NCBI GenBank assembly: GCA_028819495.1
Contig: JAPPLI010000124.1
Span: 1 to 64,000, forward strand
Direction: 5' to 3'
DNA from: Gammaproteobacteria bacterium
Lineage (GTDB): Bacteria; Pseudomonadota; Gammaproteobacteria; Eutrophobiales; Eutrophobiaceae
Length of the DNA stretch: 64,000 bases
Below are positions 8,322 through 18,076 of the stretch, one piece after another. The notes beneath the pieces were generated by a model that ran no database searches, was not told the origin of the DNA, and saw nothing but the letters and a program-made list of their open reading frames with translations. Every line of letters begins with the position of its first letter. The stretch's first letter is position 1. Made by a program: the position numbers and the translations under genes.

Positions 8322-8944
8322 CCAGGATAAAGATCTGCGGTATTACCCGAAGTGAAGATGCCCGCGCGGCGGTCGATGCCGGCGCGCATGCACTGGGCTT
8401 CGTGTTCTACCGGCCCAGTCCCCGTTATATTGAGCCGGCGGCGGCCCGGGACATAATCAGCCGGTTGCCGCCGTTCACCGCCGGCGTCGGACTCTTCGTT
8501 GATCCGGAACGGTCATTTGTCTCTGCCGTGCTGGAAACCGTTCCCCTGGACATAATCCAGTTTCACGGCAATGAAGACCCGGAGTTTTGCGGGAGTTTCG
8601 GCAGGCCTTATATCAAGGCCGTGAGCATCAAACCGGACATCGATTTGCATAAGACCTGCCGGCGCTATGCCGGCGCTTCAGCCCTGCTGCTGGACAGCCA
8701 TTCCGACACCGTTCCCGGCGGGACCGGCATGAGTTTTGACTGGAGTATAATCCCGCCTGGTTTATCCAGGCCTGTTATTCTTGCCGGCGGGTTAACGGCT
8801 GCCAACGTGCGCCGGGCGATTGAAGTTTGCAGGCCGTATGCGGTCGATGTAAGCAGCGGCGTCGAACTTGACAAGGGAATCAAGGACAAGGGAGCAATGA
8901 CGGAATTCATACGCGAGGTATTAGACGTTGATGACAGTGCCTGA
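8318..8944 (+). CDS. trpF: Phosphoribosylanthranilate isomerase
   Basis: 208 residues, coupled to truA by a 4-base ATGA overlap. TrpF carries out the Amadori rearrangement of phosphoribosylanthranilate in tryptophan synthesis. The TIM-barrel start [15 protein letters not shown] carries the catalytic cysteine (KICG), and the segment [15 protein letters not shown] and the phosphate-binding [14 protein letters not shown] follow. The truA-trpF-trpB-trpA order is typical of Pseudomonas-like gammaproteobacteria, where trpF is not fused to trpC. Confidence 0.95.
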   Translation: MTRIKICGITRSEDARAAVDAGAHALGFVFYRPSPRYIEPAAARDIISRLPPFTAGVGLFVDPERSFVSAVLETVPLDIIQFHGNEDPEFCGSFGRPYIKAVSIKPDIDLHKTCRRYAGASALLLDSHSDTVPGGTGMSFDWSIIPPGLSRPVILAGGLTAANVRRAIEVCRPYAVDVSSGVELDKGIKDKGAMTEFIREVLDVDDSA

Positions 8945-10121
8945 CGAACACGGCCATTTCGGCATTTACGGGGGGAGATTTGTCGCCGAGACGCTGATTG
9001 AGCCCCTGGAAGAGTTGACCCGCGCCTATGAGAAGTACATTCAGGATGAAGACTTCCTGGCAGAGTTCGACCATGACCTGAAAACTTTCGTGGGCCGGCC
9101 GTCGCCCCTGTATCACGCGCGCCGGTGGAGTGACAAACTCGCCGGCGCCCAGATCTACCTGAAGCGCGAGGACCTGAATCATACCGGCGCCCACAAGGTC
9201 AATAACACGGTGGGGCAGGCCCTGCTGGCAAAGCGGATGGGGAAATCCCGGATTATTGCGGAAACCGGCGCAGGCCAGCACGGGGTAGCCACTGCCACGG
9301 TGGCCGCCCGCCTCGGCCTCGAGTGCGTCGTGTATATGGGCGCCGAAGATATACGGCGCCAGGCCGTGAACGTTTTCCGGATGAAGTTGCTGGGCGCCGA
9401 GGTAGTGGAAGTCACTTCCGGTTCGCAGACTCTCAAGGATGCCTTGAATGAAGCCATGCGGGACTGGGTGAGCAACGTGGACGATACGTTCTACATCATC
9501 GGCACCGTGGCCGGGCCGCATCCCTATCCGGTACTGGTCAGGGACCTGCAGTCGATAATCGGCAGGGAAACCAGGCAGCAATGCCTGGAGGCGACGGGCA
9601 GGCTGCCGGACACGCTCGTTGCCTGTGTCGGCGGGGGATCCAATGCAATCGGGTTGTTTCACCCTTTCCTGGAGGATGCTTCGGTCAGGTTAATCGGGGT
9701 TGAAGCCGGCGGCCTGGGCCTGCACACGGGCCGTCATGCAGCCCCCTTAAGCGCCGGCAAACCCGGCGTCCTGCACGGCAACAGGACCTACCTGATGGAA
9801 GACGAGCATGGCCAGATCCAGCCGACCCATTCCATTTCTGCCGGGCTTGATTACCCTGGCGTGGGTCCGGAGCATGCCTGGCTGAAAGACAGCGGCAGGG
9901 TGGAGTATGTGGCGGTCAATGATGCAGAGGCTGTTGCCGCGTTCCATGACCTGACTCGCACCGAAGGGATCATGCCGGCGCTGGAATCCAGCCATGCCCT
10001 GGCATATGTAATGAAAATTGCAGGACAACTGGACAGGGAAGAGACAATCGTCGTCAACTTGTCCGGACGGGGCGACAAGGACATCGAAACCATTGCGAAC
10101 ATGGAAGGGATCACGCTATAA
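8931..10121 (+). CDS. trpB: Tryptophan synthase beta chain
   Basis: 396 residues from ATG 8931, overlapping the trpF stop by 14 bases. TrpB condenses indole with serine using pyridoxal phosphate. The PLP lysine lies in [20 protein letters not shown], the phosphate-binding loop in [10 protein letters not shown], and the indole-tunnel segment [20 protein letters not shown] is intact. Length is standard. Unusually, trpA does not follow directly: a 245-base gap with a long inverted repeat separates the two partner subunits. Confidence 0.97.
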   Translation: MTVPDEHGHFGIYGGRFVAETLIEPLEELTRAYEKYIQDEDFLAEFDHDLKTFVGRPSPLYHARRWSDKLAGAQIYLKREDLNHTGAHKVNNTVGQALLAKRMGKSRIIAETGAGQHGVATATVAARLGLECVVYMGAEDIRRQAVNVFRMKLLGAEVVEVTSGSQTLKDALNEAMRDWVSNVDDTFYIIGTVAGPHPYPVLVRDLQSIIGRETRQQCLEATGRLPDTLVACVGGGSNAIGLFHPFLEDASVRLIGVEAGGLGLHTGRHAAPLSAGKPGVLHGNRTYLMEDEHGQIQPTHSISAGLDYPGVGPEHAWLKDSGRVEYVAVNDAEAVAAFHDLTRTEGIMPALESSHALAYVMKIAGQLDREETIVVNLSGRGDKDIETIANMEGITL

Positions 10122-10159
10122 GGAAGACACGCCAGGTATTCCGGCACCAATGTTGATTA

Positions 10160-10259
10160 AGGGCTTTAGTGACTGTTTTTCCGCGACTAGCGCCAGGGAC
10201 GAGCGCGGGACCGGGCCAGGGATGGCCCACAGGAGCGGAAAAACAGTCACTAAAGCCCT
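10160..10259. repeat. Long inverted repeat with 24-bp perfect arms between trpB and trpA
   Basis: The arms AGGGCTTTAGTGACTGTTTT+TCCG (10160-10183) and their exact complement (10236-10259) enclose 52 bases that contain two smaller hairpins with a shared loop type: GCGCCAGGGACGAGCGC and GGGCCAGGGATGGCCC. No ORF is present. The layout of a perfect outer arm with inner CCAGGGAYG hairpins suggests a small non-autonomous element. The rest of the 10122-10366 gap holds no feature I can support. Confidence 0.65.
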
Positions 10260-10366
10260 GAAGGTCGAGGTCAGCGGGATCTGCTGCAGGCACACAAAAG
10301 TGCTGTTCCCTTTACCCGGATTGTTGTAGTCTATGACGTTTGTATACTTCAGGTACCCGTCAACAG

Positions 10367-11176
10367 ATGAGTCGTATTTCATCCACATACCAGGCACTCA
10401 AGCAGCAAAACAGAAAGGCGCTGGTCACCTTTGTCACGGCCGGGGACCCTGACCCGCAGGTTACGCCGGATATAATGCAGGCCCTGGTGCGTCACGGGGC
10501 GGACCTGATTGAACTGGGGGTCCCGTTTTCAGACCCGATGGCGGACGGCCCCGTGATACAACGCGCCAATGAGCGCGCGCTGGAGCAAGGGGTTGCGCTG
10601 GCAAACGTTCTGGAGATGGTAGAGCAATTCCGCCGCTATGACAGTCAAACCCCCGTGATACTGATGGGTTATTTAAATCCTGTTGAAATTTTCGGTTATG
10701 AGAAATTTGCCGGGAATGCCGCCGCGGCCGGGGTTGACGGAGTCATCATCGTGGATATGCCGCCCGAAGAGGCGGCAGTGCTGAACCGTCATTTACGCGC
10801 CCGGGATATCGACCAGATTTTTCTCGTTACGCCCAATACTACGGAACGGCGGATTGAAACCATCGCCGGAATTGCCTCGGGGTTTCTGTACTATGTCTCC
10901 GTCAAGGGGACCACCGGGGGCAAACAGGCTGACGCGCTGGAAGTGTCGGAAAAATTACGCCTGGTAAGAAGTAAAACCGATTTGCCTTTAGCCGTCGGTT
11001 TCGGAATAAAAGACGCCGGAACGGCTGCGCGGGTTGCAGGTTATTGTGATGCCGTCGTCATCGGCAGCGCGCTGGTTGAGACGATTCACACCGCAGCAAC
11101 GGCAGGAGCGGATATTACTGCCGAGGCCGGTTCATTTATCGCCCCGGTCCGGGCTTCCCTGGATAAGGCGGCGTAG
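10367..11176 (+). CDS. trpA: Tryptophan synthase alpha chain
   Basis: 269 residues from ATG 10367 (MSRISSTYQALKQQNRKALV). TrpA cleaves indole-3-glycerol phosphate and passes indole to TrpB. ALVTFVTAGDPDPQ, the catalytic glutamate in LIELGVPFSDPMADGPVIQR and the catalytic aspartate in GVDGVIIVDMPPEE are all present. No strong Shine-Dalgarno is seen; a TTG at 10340 in the same frame is a less likely start. Because of the inverted repeat upstream, expression may depend on a promoter in the gap or on read-through. Confidence 0.96.
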   Translation: MSRISSTYQALKQQNRKALVTFVTAGDPDPQVTPDIMQALVRHGADLIELGVPFSDPMADGPVIQRANERALEQGVALANVLEMVEQFRRYDSQTPVILMGYLNPVEIFGYEKFAGNAAAAGVDGVIIVDMPPEEAAVLNRHLRARDIDQIFLVTPNTTERRIETIAGIASGFLYYVSVKGTTGGKQADALEVSEKLRLVRSKTDLPLAVGFGIKDAGTAARVAGYCDAVVIGSALVETIHTAATAGADITAEAGSFIAPVRASLDKAA

Positions 11177-11202
11177 CGGCCCATAAAATGAGCGAACCAT
11201 AA

Positions 11203-12060
11203 ATGAGCTGGCTTGATAAACTGCTCCCTTCGAGGATAAAGACCAACAGCGCCAATCGGCGGTCTGTACCGGAAGGGGTGTGGACCAAGTGCGACAGTTG
11301 CAACGCGACGCTTTACCGCGCGGAACTGACCCGCAACCTTGAAGTCTGTCCGAAATGCGGCCGGCACATGCGCATCGGCGCGCGGGCCAGGCTGGACAGC
11401 TTTCTCGACCCGGATGACCGGGAAGAAATCGCCTCCGCGATCAAGCCGGTTGACAAGCTGAGATTTCGCGACAGCAGGCGATACAAGGACAGGCTGGCAA
11501 GCGCCATCAGGGAAACTGGTGAAAATGACGCCCTGGTGGCGATCAGGGGAAAGGTAAAGACGATCTCACTGGTTGCTACAGCATTTGAGTTTGAGTTCAT
11601 GGGCGGTTCCATGGGGTCGGTGGTGGGAGAGCGGTTTGTACGCGCCGTCGATGTCTGTATTGAGCGCCATGTTCCGCTCGTCTGTTTCTCCACCAGCGGT
11701 GGCGCGCGCATGCAGGAGGCCCTGATATCGCTCTTCCAGATGGCAAAAACAAGTTCCGCCCTGGCTAAACTGCGCAATGCCGGCTTGCCGTATATCTCGG
11801 TACTGACAAACCCTACAATGGGCGGCGTATCGGCGAGCCTCGGTACCCTGGGAGACATCAATATTGCCGAACCGGGCGCCCTGATAGGTTTCGCCGGTCC
11901 CCGCGTGATTGAACAGACCGTGCGCCAGACCCTGCCGGAGGAATTTCAGAAAAGTGAGTTTCTGCTGGAACACGGCAACATCGATATGATTACCCGCAGA
12001 CGGGACATGCGGGATACCATAGCGTCAATATTGTCCATTCTTTGCCATAAAACAGGCTGA
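11203..12060 (+). CDS. accD: Acetyl-CoA carboxylase carboxyltransferase subunit beta
   Basis: 285 residues. AccD with AccA moves the carboxyl group from biotin to acetyl-CoA, the first step of fatty-acid synthesis. The N-terminal four-cysteine zinc ribbon (CDSCNATLY then CPKCGRHMR) and the crotonase-like core with [20 protein letters not shown] and the oxyanion-region [13 protein letters not shown] are complete. The stop TGA shares its A with the folC ATG, so translation is coupled. The trpA-accD-folC order is conserved in gammaproteobacteria. Confidence 0.96.
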   Translation: MSWLDKLLPSRIKTNSANRRSVPEGVWTKCDSCNATLYRAELTRNLEVCPKCGRHMRIGARARLDSFLDPDDREEIASAIKPVDKLRFRDSRRYKDRLASAIRETGENDALVAIRGKVKTISLVATAFEFEFMGGSMGSVVGERFVRAVDVCIERHVPLVCFSTSGGARMQEALISLFQMAKTSSALAKLRNAGLPYISVLTNPTMGGVSASLGTLGDINIAEPGALIGFAGPRVIEQTVRQTLPEEFQKSEFLLEHGNIDMITRRRDMRDTIASILSILCHKTG

Positions 12061-13388
12061 TGAGTTCCGTCCCGAAAATTCTTTCCGGACCGCGCCAGGC
12101 ACATGCGCCCAGGTTCACCTGCCTGGCTGACTGGCTGGCCTGGCAGGAAAGCCTGCACTTCACAGCCATAGAACTTGGCCTGGACCGCTGTAACAGGGTG
12201 GCGCAGAGAATGGGCCTGCTGAAGCCTGACAGCAAGGTTATCAGCATATCCGGCACAAACGGCAAAGGCTCCAGCGCGGCAATGCTGGATGCCATGCTGA
12301 GACAATCCGGTTACAGGGTAGGCGCCTACACTTCACCGCATTTGACCAGGTATAACGAAAGGGTTTGCATCGACGGTACGCAGGTGACGGATGAACAGCT
12401 CTGCCAGTCATTTGACCGTATTGACCGGGCGCGCGGGGATATTTCCCTGACCTATTTTGAATTCGGCACCCTGGCGGCGCTGGACACATTCCAGCGCGCG
12501 GACCTGGATATTGCGATACTGGAAGTCGGACTGGGCGGCCGGCTTGATGCCGTCAACATACTGGATGCCGATGTTGCCCTGGTCGTGACGATCGACCTGG
12601 ACCACGAGAAATGGCTGGGATATACCAGGGAAGCCATCGGCAGGGAAAAAGCGGGAATATTCAGACGCCGGCAACCGGCAATCTGCTCAGACCCGGCCGC
12701 GCCGGCGTCCATTGCAGACTGTGCACGGGAAGCAGACGCCCTGCTGTACCAGGCCGGCCGGGATTTTACCTGCGCCATCAATGCGGAAACCTGGACCTGG
12801 AGGGGTTCCGGTACGGTCTATGAGGGTCTGCCCAAGCCCGGCATCAATAATGACAGGCAGGTGCAGAATGCCGCCGGCGTGCTGATGGTGCTGGAAACCC
12901 TGGCCGATGAATTTCCCGTCAACCTGGAAACCGTAAAGGCTTGCCTGCGGGATTTCAGGCTTGCCGGCCGGTTCCAGGTCGTCCCCGGAAAAACTCCATG
13001 TATTCTTGATGTTGCGCATAACCGGCAGGCTGTTTCGGCACTGGTCGAGAATGTAAGGAAAATTCCCAAAGTCGGTGAAACCCACATCGTGATCGGCATG
13101 CTCAAGGACAAGAATCATGGCGCCGTCTTTGAGCAACTGGCGGAAATTGCCGATTACTGGTACCTGGCTGAATTGCAGGAAGACCGTGCAGCGGGTCTGG
13201 GGGAATTGACCGGCGCGCTGGGAAGGTACGAAGATGTTGGTAAAATCAAACAGTTTAACACTGTCCGGGAAGCCCTGTCGGAAGCTGAAGCCAGTGCCCG
13301 GATGGGTGACAGGATAATAGTTACCGGTTCCTTCGTAACCGTCGGCGCTGCAATTGATTACCTGGAGTGTAATTGGGTAAGGAGTTAA
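12060..13388 (+). CDS. folC: Bifunctional folylpolyglutamate/dihydrofolate synthase
   Basis: 442 residues. FolC adds glutamate to dihydropteroate and to folates. The P-loop ISISGTNGKGSSAAMLDAML, the omega-loop region YTSPHLTRYNERVCIDG and the ligase motif EVGLGGRLDAVNILDADVAL identify it. DVAHNRQAVSALVENV contains the C-terminal-domain aspartate-histidine motif. It overlaps accD by one base. The bases just after its stop read TAATTCCGTCCCC, half of a family-B REP palindrome. Confidence 0.94.
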   Translation: MSSVPKILSGPRQAHAPRFTCLADWLAWQESLHFTAIELGLDRCNRVAQRMGLLKPDSKVISISGTNGKGSSAAMLDAMLRQSGYRVGAYTSPHLTRYNERVCIDGTQVTDEQLCQSFDRIDRARGDISLTYFEFGTLAALDTFQRADLDIAILEVGLGGRLDAVNILDADVALVVTIDLDHEKWLGYTREAIGREKAGIFRRRQPAICSDPAAPASIADCAREADALLYQAGRDFTCAINAETWTWRGSGTVYEGLPKPGINNDRQVQNAAGVLMVLETLADEFPVNLETVKACLRDFRLAGRFQVVPGKTPCILDVAHNRQAVSALVENVRKIPKVGETHIVIGMLKDKNHGAVFEQLAEIADYWYLAELQEDRAAGLGELTGALGRYEDVGKIKQFNTVREALSEAEASARMGDRIIVTGSFVTVGAAIDYLECNWVRS

Positions 13389-13417
13389 TTCCGTCCCCTG
13401 TGGAGCTATAAACCAGT

Positions 13418-13984
13418 ATGGACCAGAGATTGAAAGAAAGAATCACCGGAACGACCGTGTTGGTGCTGCTGGCCGTAGTACTGGTCCCGCTGGTACTGGA
13501 TGACAGCCGCGTTGTAGAGACCGGGATCACGGCAACCAATATTCCGGAAAAACCGGATGAAGAATTCACCACGCGCCTGGTGCCCATCCCGGAGCAGGAT
13601 GACATTGTTCCTGTAGAGGAGGAAGCTGATAACAGCCCTGCCCGGGCGGCGCCGGTTGACGCGGACCCCGAACAGCCGGAAATCGCGGCCGAACCGGAAC
13701 CTGTTGCGAACGCTGCCGTCGCCGAAGCCGGGACTGCAGGGTTAACCGGGTGGGTCGTGCAGGTAGGCAGTTTTTCCAGAAAAAATGCCGATAGTCTCAA
13801 TGCCAGGCTGCGCGCGGAGGGATATCCGTCATACGTTGTTGATGAACCCGTAACAGCCAAGGACGGTTCCTTGTTGTACCGGGTGAGGATAGGCCCGGAA
13901 GTTCTGCGTTCGGAGGCCCTGAAGCTGAAGGCCGAAATAAAAAAGAAAATGGACCTGGATGGTTTTGTCCTGAACTATCCGTAA
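13418..13984 (+). CDS. dedD: DedD-like SPOR-domain membrane protein
   Basis: 188 residues. An N-terminal membrane helix (TVLVLLAVVLVPLVL, about residues 12-27) is followed by an acidic, proline-rich linker and a C-terminal SPOR domain starting near residue 108 (GWVVQVGSFSRKNADSLNAR, then LYRVRIGP). SPOR domains bind denuded glycan strands at the division septum. The position between folC and cvpA is the one occupied by dedD in E. coli, which supports the name; orthology was not tested. Confidence 0.85.
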   Translation: MDQRLKERITGTTVLVLLAVVLVPLVLDDSRVVETGITATNIPEKPDEEFTTRLVPIPEQDDIVPVEEEADNSPARAAPVDADPEQPEIAAEPEPVANAAVAEAGTAGLTGWVVQVGSFSRKNADSLNARLRAEGYPSYVVDEPVTAKDGSLLYRVRIGPEVLRSEALKLKAEIKKKMDLDGFVLNYP

Positions 13985-14063
13985 CGCCGGAGTCGCCCAG
14001 CATCCATGCCTGCTATTTTGTTATCGACCACCAGGATCAGGTAATGGGCTGCAGGGTCTGAGC

Positions 14064-14591
14064 GTGGAAGGCGTCGATATCGGAATTCTCGTAGTTTTGT
14101 TCCTGTCGGCAATCATCGGATTGTTGTACGGCCTGTTGAATATCCTGTTTTCCATTACGGCCTGGATAATGGCCGTACTGGTTGCCGTTAAGTTCAGCGG
14201 CTGGTTTTCCCCCATGCTGGAAGCCTACCTGGAACCGGTACTGAGGAATGTCATTGCTTTTGCCGGCGTGTTTGTCATCAGCCTGGTAATTTTTACGGTG
14301 TTGGGGTATTTTGTCGTTAAACTGCTTGGCAGGACAGGACTGACCGCAGCCGACCGGTTACTGGGCTTTTTCTTCGGAATCGGGCTGGGTGGAGCGATTA
14401 TTACCGTCCTTGTTTTTCTGGCGGGCTTCACGGCCATATCAAAACACGAATGGTGGCATGAAGCGGTTTTGATCGAACCGTTCCAGCGCGTCTGTGTGTG
14501 GGGCCGGCGCTTTCTTTCCGAAGACATCGCCGTTTATCATCGTTACGAACCGGCTTCACAGCCGGATACAGAGGGCAGCGGGCAGATTTGA
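14064..14591 (+). CDS. cvpA: CvpA family membrane protein
   Basis: 175 residues with a GTG start at 14064. Four hydrophobic helices are visible (e.g. [58 protein letters not shown]; and [20 protein letters not shown]). CvpA was named for colicin V production and contributes to envelope stress tolerance; its biochemical role is unclear. It is followed by purF, as in E. coli. Confidence 0.9.
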   Translation: MEGVDIGILVVLFLSAIIGLLYGLLNILFSITAWIMAVLVAVKFSGWFSPMLEAYLEPVLRNVIAFAGVFVISLVIFTVLGYFVVKLLGRTGLTAADRLLGFFFGIGLGGAIITVLVFLAGFTAISKHEWWHEAVLIEPFQRVCVWGRRFLSEDIAVYHRYEPASQPDTEGSGQI

Positions 14592-14623
14592 TCTGTCCCC
14601 GGAAGAAGCTTACATTAGAGAAA

Positions 14624-16141
14624 ATGTGCGGCATTATCGGAATCGTTGCCAAATCGAACGTTAACCAGGCGCTCTTTGACGGCCTGACGATCCTGCAGCA
14701 CAGGGGGCAGGATGCGGCCGGCATGGTTACCTGTGACAACGCCCGGCTGTATCTCTGCAAGAACAACGGCCTGGTCAGGGATGTCTTCAATTCCCGCCAG
14801 ATGCTTAACCTCATGGGCAACATGGGGATCGGGCATATCAGGTATCCCACTGCGGGATGCTCGTCCTCCTCCGAAGCGCAACCGTTTTACGTCAACTCTC
14901 CTTACGGGATCGCCCTGGCGCATAACGGGAATCTCACGAACAGCGAAGAACTCAAACGAGACCTCATCATGGATGAATTGAGACATATCAATACGGAATC
15001 GGATTCCGAGGTTTTGCTGAATATCCTGGCTTTCGAGTTGCAGCGTATCGGCAAGCTGAAAAAGGACCTGACCCACCAGGACATTTTCTCTGCGGTGCGC
15101 AGACTGCATCAACGTTGTCGCGGCGGATATTCGGCCGTTGCGTTAATCTCGGGTGTCGGCGTGCTCGCCTTCCGCGACCGTTTCGGCATACGGCCGATTG
15201 TCTTCGGAGAGCGCGTCACCGACAGGGGAATGGAATACGTCGTTGCCTCCGAAAGCGTGGCCATGGACGCCCTGGATTTCAACGTAACGCGTGACGTAGC
15301 GCCGGGGGAGGCGATTTTCATCAGCGAACAGGGTGAACTGTTTGCGGAGCAGTGCGTGGAAAACCCGCAACCTGCGCCATGCATCTTTGAATACGTGTAC
15401 CTGGCAAGACCGGATTCCGTCATTGACAATATTTCCGTGTACAAGACCCGTTTGCGCATGGGCGAGGCGCTGGCCGCGAAGATTTTGAGGCTGCGCCCTG
15501 AACACGATATCGACGTGGTGATCCCCATTCCGGACACGGGGCGTACCGCCGCGTTGCCCCTGGCCTATGAACTGGACGTGAAATACCGGGAAGGATTTAT
15601 CAAGAACAGGTACATCCCGCGCACGTTCATCATGCCCGGCCAGAGCGTCAGGAAAAAGTCGGTAAGACAGAAACTGAATGCAATCGAACTGGAATTCAGG
15701 GGCAAGAACGTGTTGCTGGTGGATGATTCCATTGTGCGCGGCACCACGTCCAGGGAAATCGTGCAGATGGCCCGGGATGCGGGCGCGGCAAAAGTGTATT
15801 TCGCCTCTGCGGCGCCGCCGGTCATGTATCCGAATGTTTACGGCATCGACATACCGACTTCCGACGAACTGGTTGCCCACGGCAGGACAGAGGAGGAAGT
15901 CTGCGCGGCCATAGGCGCCGACTGGCTGATCTACCAGGAGGTTGAAGACCTGGTTGACGCGGCAAGCGAAGGGAACCCGGATATAGACCGGTTTGAAATG
16001 TCCGTGTTTACCGGCGAATACGTGACCGGAGACGTGAGCGAAGACTACCTTGCCAACCTCTCCACAGAGCGCAGCGACTCAGCCAAACAGTCCCGCGCCA
16101 TGGTGGACGACGTACTCAACGACCTCTCCAATATGGTATAG
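14624..16141 (+). CDS. purF: Amidophosphoribosyltransferase
   Basis: 505 residues from ATG 14624. PurF makes 5-phosphoribosylamine from PRPP and glutamine, the committed step of purine synthesis. Removal of Met would expose the catalytic cysteine ([13 protein letters not shown]). The glutaminase part has the [11 protein letters not shown] motif, and the transferase part has the PRPP loop [20 protein letters not shown]. The length matches the roughly 505-residue gammaproteobacterial enzyme. An upstream in-frame extension overlaps cvpA and is not used. A family-C inverted repeat lies 15 bases after the stop. Confidence 0.97.
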   Translation: MCGIIGIVAKSNVNQALFDGLTILQHRGQDAAGMVTCDNARLYLCKNNGLVRDVFNSRQMLNLMGNMGIGHIRYPTAGCSSSSEAQPFYVNSPYGIALAHNGNLTNSEELKRDLIMDELRHINTESDSEVLLNILAFELQRIGKLKKDLTHQDIFSAVRRLHQRCRGGYSAVALISGVGVLAFRDRFGIRPIVFGERVTDRGMEYVVASESVAMDALDFNVTRDVAPGEAIFISEQGELFAEQCVENPQPAPCIFEYVYLARPDSVIDNISVYKTRLRMGEALAAKILRLRPEHDIDVVIPIPDTGRTAALPLAYELDVKYREGFIKNRYIPRTFIMPGQSVRKKSVRQKLNAIELEFRGKNVLLVDDSIVRGTTSREIVQMARDAGAAKVYFASAAPPVMYPNVYGIDIPTSDELVAHGRTEEEVCAAIGADWLIYQEVEDLVDAASEGNPDIDRFEMSVFTGEYVTGDVSEDYLANLSTERSDSAKQSRAMVDDVLNDLSNMV

Positions 16142-16156
16142 CCCGGGCAAAATGCA

Positions 16157-16223
16157 GGGGTCAGAGTAAAATCACCACCGTTCCTGCTACCGGCAATGCG
16201 TTTCAGGATTTTACTCTGACCCC
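16157..16223. repeat. GGGGTCAGAG inverted repeat (family C), copy 2
   Basis: 67 bases: arms GGGGTCAGAGTAAAAT and the complement, with an inner segment containing CCGGCAATGCGTTTCAGG. It is almost identical over its full length to the copy at 26208-26274, whereas copies at 5756 and 18002 share only the arm tips. It sits between the converging purF and phaR genes and could serve both as a 3' hairpin. Confidence 0.7.
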
Positions 16224-16231
16224 ATCTATCT

Positions 16232-16702
16232 TTACTCTTCTTCGCGTTTGCCATCCTTGCCGGTAAACCCGGCGGCCTGGAAGAAACTGTTCTGCATCTG
16301 CCGCCAGGCTTCCAGGTTCTGCTCCGTCATTTCGCTCATTTTGGCGGCAAGGGGATTGCCCGTCACCGCCTGCTCGAAGTTCTTCTGCAGGCTCTGTTGC
16401 TGCGCGGCAAACATCTCCAGGCTTTTCTGCAGGTAATCGCTGAACGCGGACTGGTAGGCATTGCCGTAAAAGCGGATGAGCTGGGTCAGCATCGGTGTAT
16501 TGAAGATGGGCTTGCCTTCATGCTCCTGTTCCGAGATGATCTGCAACAATACGCTGCGCGTCAGGTCTTCCTCGGTCTTGACATCCGTGACCTGAAATTC
16601 GATCCCGTTGAGCACCAGCTTCCTGACGTCTTCCAGGGTGATATACCGGCTTATCTCCGTGTCGTAGAGGCGACGGTTGGGGTATTTTTTTATGATTCGC
16701 AT
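16232..16702 (-). CDS. phaR: Polyhydroxyalkanoate synthesis regulator PhaR
   Basis: 156 residues from ATG 16702. The N-terminus IIKKYPNRRLYDTEISRYIT is the PHB/PHA DNA-binding domain, followed by the PHB accumulation regulatory segment (TPMLTQLIRFYGNAYQSAFS) and a glutamine-rich helical tail. PhaR represses phasin and PHA genes and is released when it binds nascent PHA granules. It lies 19 bases downstream of the thiolase gene, probably in one transcript. A dyad over the thiolase promoter is a candidate PhaR site. No PHA synthase is in the window. Confidence 0.92.
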   Translation of the reverse strand: MRIIKKYPNRRLYDTEISRYITLEDVRKLVLNGIEFQVTDVKTEEDLTRSVLLQIISEQEHEGKPIFNTPMLTQLIRFYGNAYQSAFSDYLQKSLEMFAAQQQSLQKNFEQAVTGNPLAAKMSEMTEQNLEAWRQMQNSFFQAAGFTGKDGKREEE

Positions 16703-16721
16703 GGTAGTGTACTCAGCCGGG

Positions 16722-17903
16722 TTATCTTTCGACAGCCAGGGCAACACCCTGGCCGCCGCCAATGCACAACGTGGCCAGGCCCTTGTGCGCGTCCCGTCGC
16801 TGCATGGCATGGAGCAGCGTGACCAGGACCCGGCAACCCGAGGCGCCGATGGGGTGTCCCAGCGCGATGGCGCCGCCGCTGATATTCACTTTTTGCGCGT
16901 CCCAGCCCAGTCCGTTGTTGACGGAGATGGCCTGTGCGGCAAATGCCTCGTTGGCTTCCACCAGGTCCAGGTCCCCGACCGTCCAGCCGGCCTTGCCCAG
17001 GCAGCGCTCGGTTGCCGGTATCGGTCCGGTTCCCATGATTGCCGGATCGACGCCGGCGCTGGCGTAAGCGCTGATGCCGGCCATCACCGGCAGGCCAAGT
17101 TCATCCGCTTTTGCCCGTGACATGACAACGACTGCCGCGGCGCCGTCGTTGAGCCCGGAGGCGTTGGCCGCAGTCACCGTCCCTTCGCGGGTAAAAGCCG
17201 GGCGCAGTTTCGCAATTTTCTCTTCAGTGACACCCGGTTTCGGATATTCGTCCCTGTCGAAGATGATGGGATCGCCCTTGCGTTGCGGTATGCTGACGGG
17301 GACGATCTCTTCATCGAATACCCCGTCGGCCTGGGCTTGTTCGGTTTTTTGCTGGGACTGCGCAGCAAACCGGTCCTGTTCCTCCCGGGAAATCCCGAAC
17401 TTGTTCACGATATTTTCCGCGGTCATACCCATGTGGTAATCATTGAATGCGTCCCACAGGCCGTCGACAATCATCGAATCCAGCAGTTTCCAGTCGCCCA
17501 TCTTGGCGCCGACCCGGGATTTGGGCAACACGTGCGGCGCCTGGCTCATGTTTTCCTGGCCGCCGGCAATGATGATGTCCGCATCGCCGCATTTGATGGC
17601 CTGGGCGGCGAGATGCACGGCTTTCAGGCCGCTGCCGCAGACCTTGTTGATCGTCATGGAAGGCACTGAATGGGGCAGCCCGGCTTCGATAGCGGCCTGG
17701 CGCGCCGGGTTCTGGCCGGCGCCGGCGGTCAGTACCTGTCCCAGGATGACCTCGTCGACCTGCGCCGGTTCCAGCCCGGATTTTTCCAACAATGATTTGA
17801 TTACCGCGGCTCCGAGGGTGTGAGCCGGCGTATTTGCCAGTGCGCCGCCGAAAGAACCGATGGGGGTCCGCGCCGCGGCGACAATGACTGCGTCAGTGGT
17901 CAT
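16722..17903 (-). CDS. phaA: Acetyl-CoA C-acetyltransferase (thiolase)
   Basis: 393 residues, the length of biosynthetic thiolases. It condenses two acetyl-CoA to acetoacetyl-CoA, or cleaves the product. The nucleophile cysteine is in [20 protein letters not shown] (about residue 89), the GHPIGASG histidine motif lies near residue 350 and the second active cysteine in LCIGGGQG near residue 380. Adjacency to phaR favours a role in PHA synthesis, but atoB-type catabolic use cannot be excluded from sequence. Confidence 0.92.
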   Translation of the reverse strand: MTTDAVIVAAARTPIGSFGGALANTPAHTLGAAVIKSLLEKSGLEPAQVDEVILGQVLTAGAGQNPARQAAIEAGLPHSVPSMTINKVCGSGLKAVHLAAQAIKCGDADIIIAGGQENMSQAPHVLPKSRVGAKMGDWKLLDSMIVDGLWDAFNDYHMGMTAENIVNKFGISREEQDRFAAQSQQKTEQAQADGVFDEEIVPVSIPQRKGDPIIFDRDEYPKPGVTEEKIAKLRPAFTREGTVTAANASGLNDGAAAVVVMSRAKADELGLPVMAGISAYASAGVDPAIMGTGPIPATERCLGKAGWTVGDLDLVEANEAFAAQAISVNNGLGWDAQKVNISGGAIALGHPIGASGCRVLVTLLHAMQRRDAHKGLATLCIGGGQGVALAVER

Positions 17904-17937
17904 GGTGTTTACCTCGATGTCAGGGGCTTGTTGTTAT

Positions 17938-17971
17938 CAGCGCAACATTATAAACAATTCTGGTTGCGCTG
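17938..17971 (-). promoter_or_regulatory. Thiolase promoter with inverted-repeat operator
   Basis: On the minus strand a TATAAT -10 box (complement at 17947-17952) lies about 44 bases upstream of the thiolase start. Perfect 9-base arms CAGCGCAAC (17938-17946) and GTTGCGCTG (17963-17971) flank it. A protein bound here would block RNA polymerase. PhaR proteins are reported to bind TGC-rich dyads, and PhaR is encoded in the same transcript, so autoregulation is a reasonable inference. The -35 is weak. Confidence 0.5.
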
Positions 17972-18001
17972 CACAAAACAACGATTTACCTTCAGATAAA
18001 T

Positions 18002-18043
18002 GGGGTCAGAGTAAAAATTCTTCGAATTTCTTACTCTGACCCC
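18002..18043. repeat. GGGGTCAGAG inverted repeat (family C), short copy 3
   Basis: Arms GGGGTCAGAGTAA and their complement close over a short AT-rich stem-loop (AAATTCTTCGAATTTC), giving a 42-base hairpin. A further GGGGTCAG half-site follows at 18051. It lies upstream of the thiolase and downstream of lpd, both minus-strand genes, and may end the lpd transcript. Confidence 0.65.
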
Positions 18044-18076
18044 GGAAATCCGGGGTCAGTCCCCTGAACCGCCCGG

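Noticed and set aside
14615-15880. Antisense ORFs opposite purF
   Set aside because: Compositional shadows of a well-conserved gene; no start signals and no recognisable domain.
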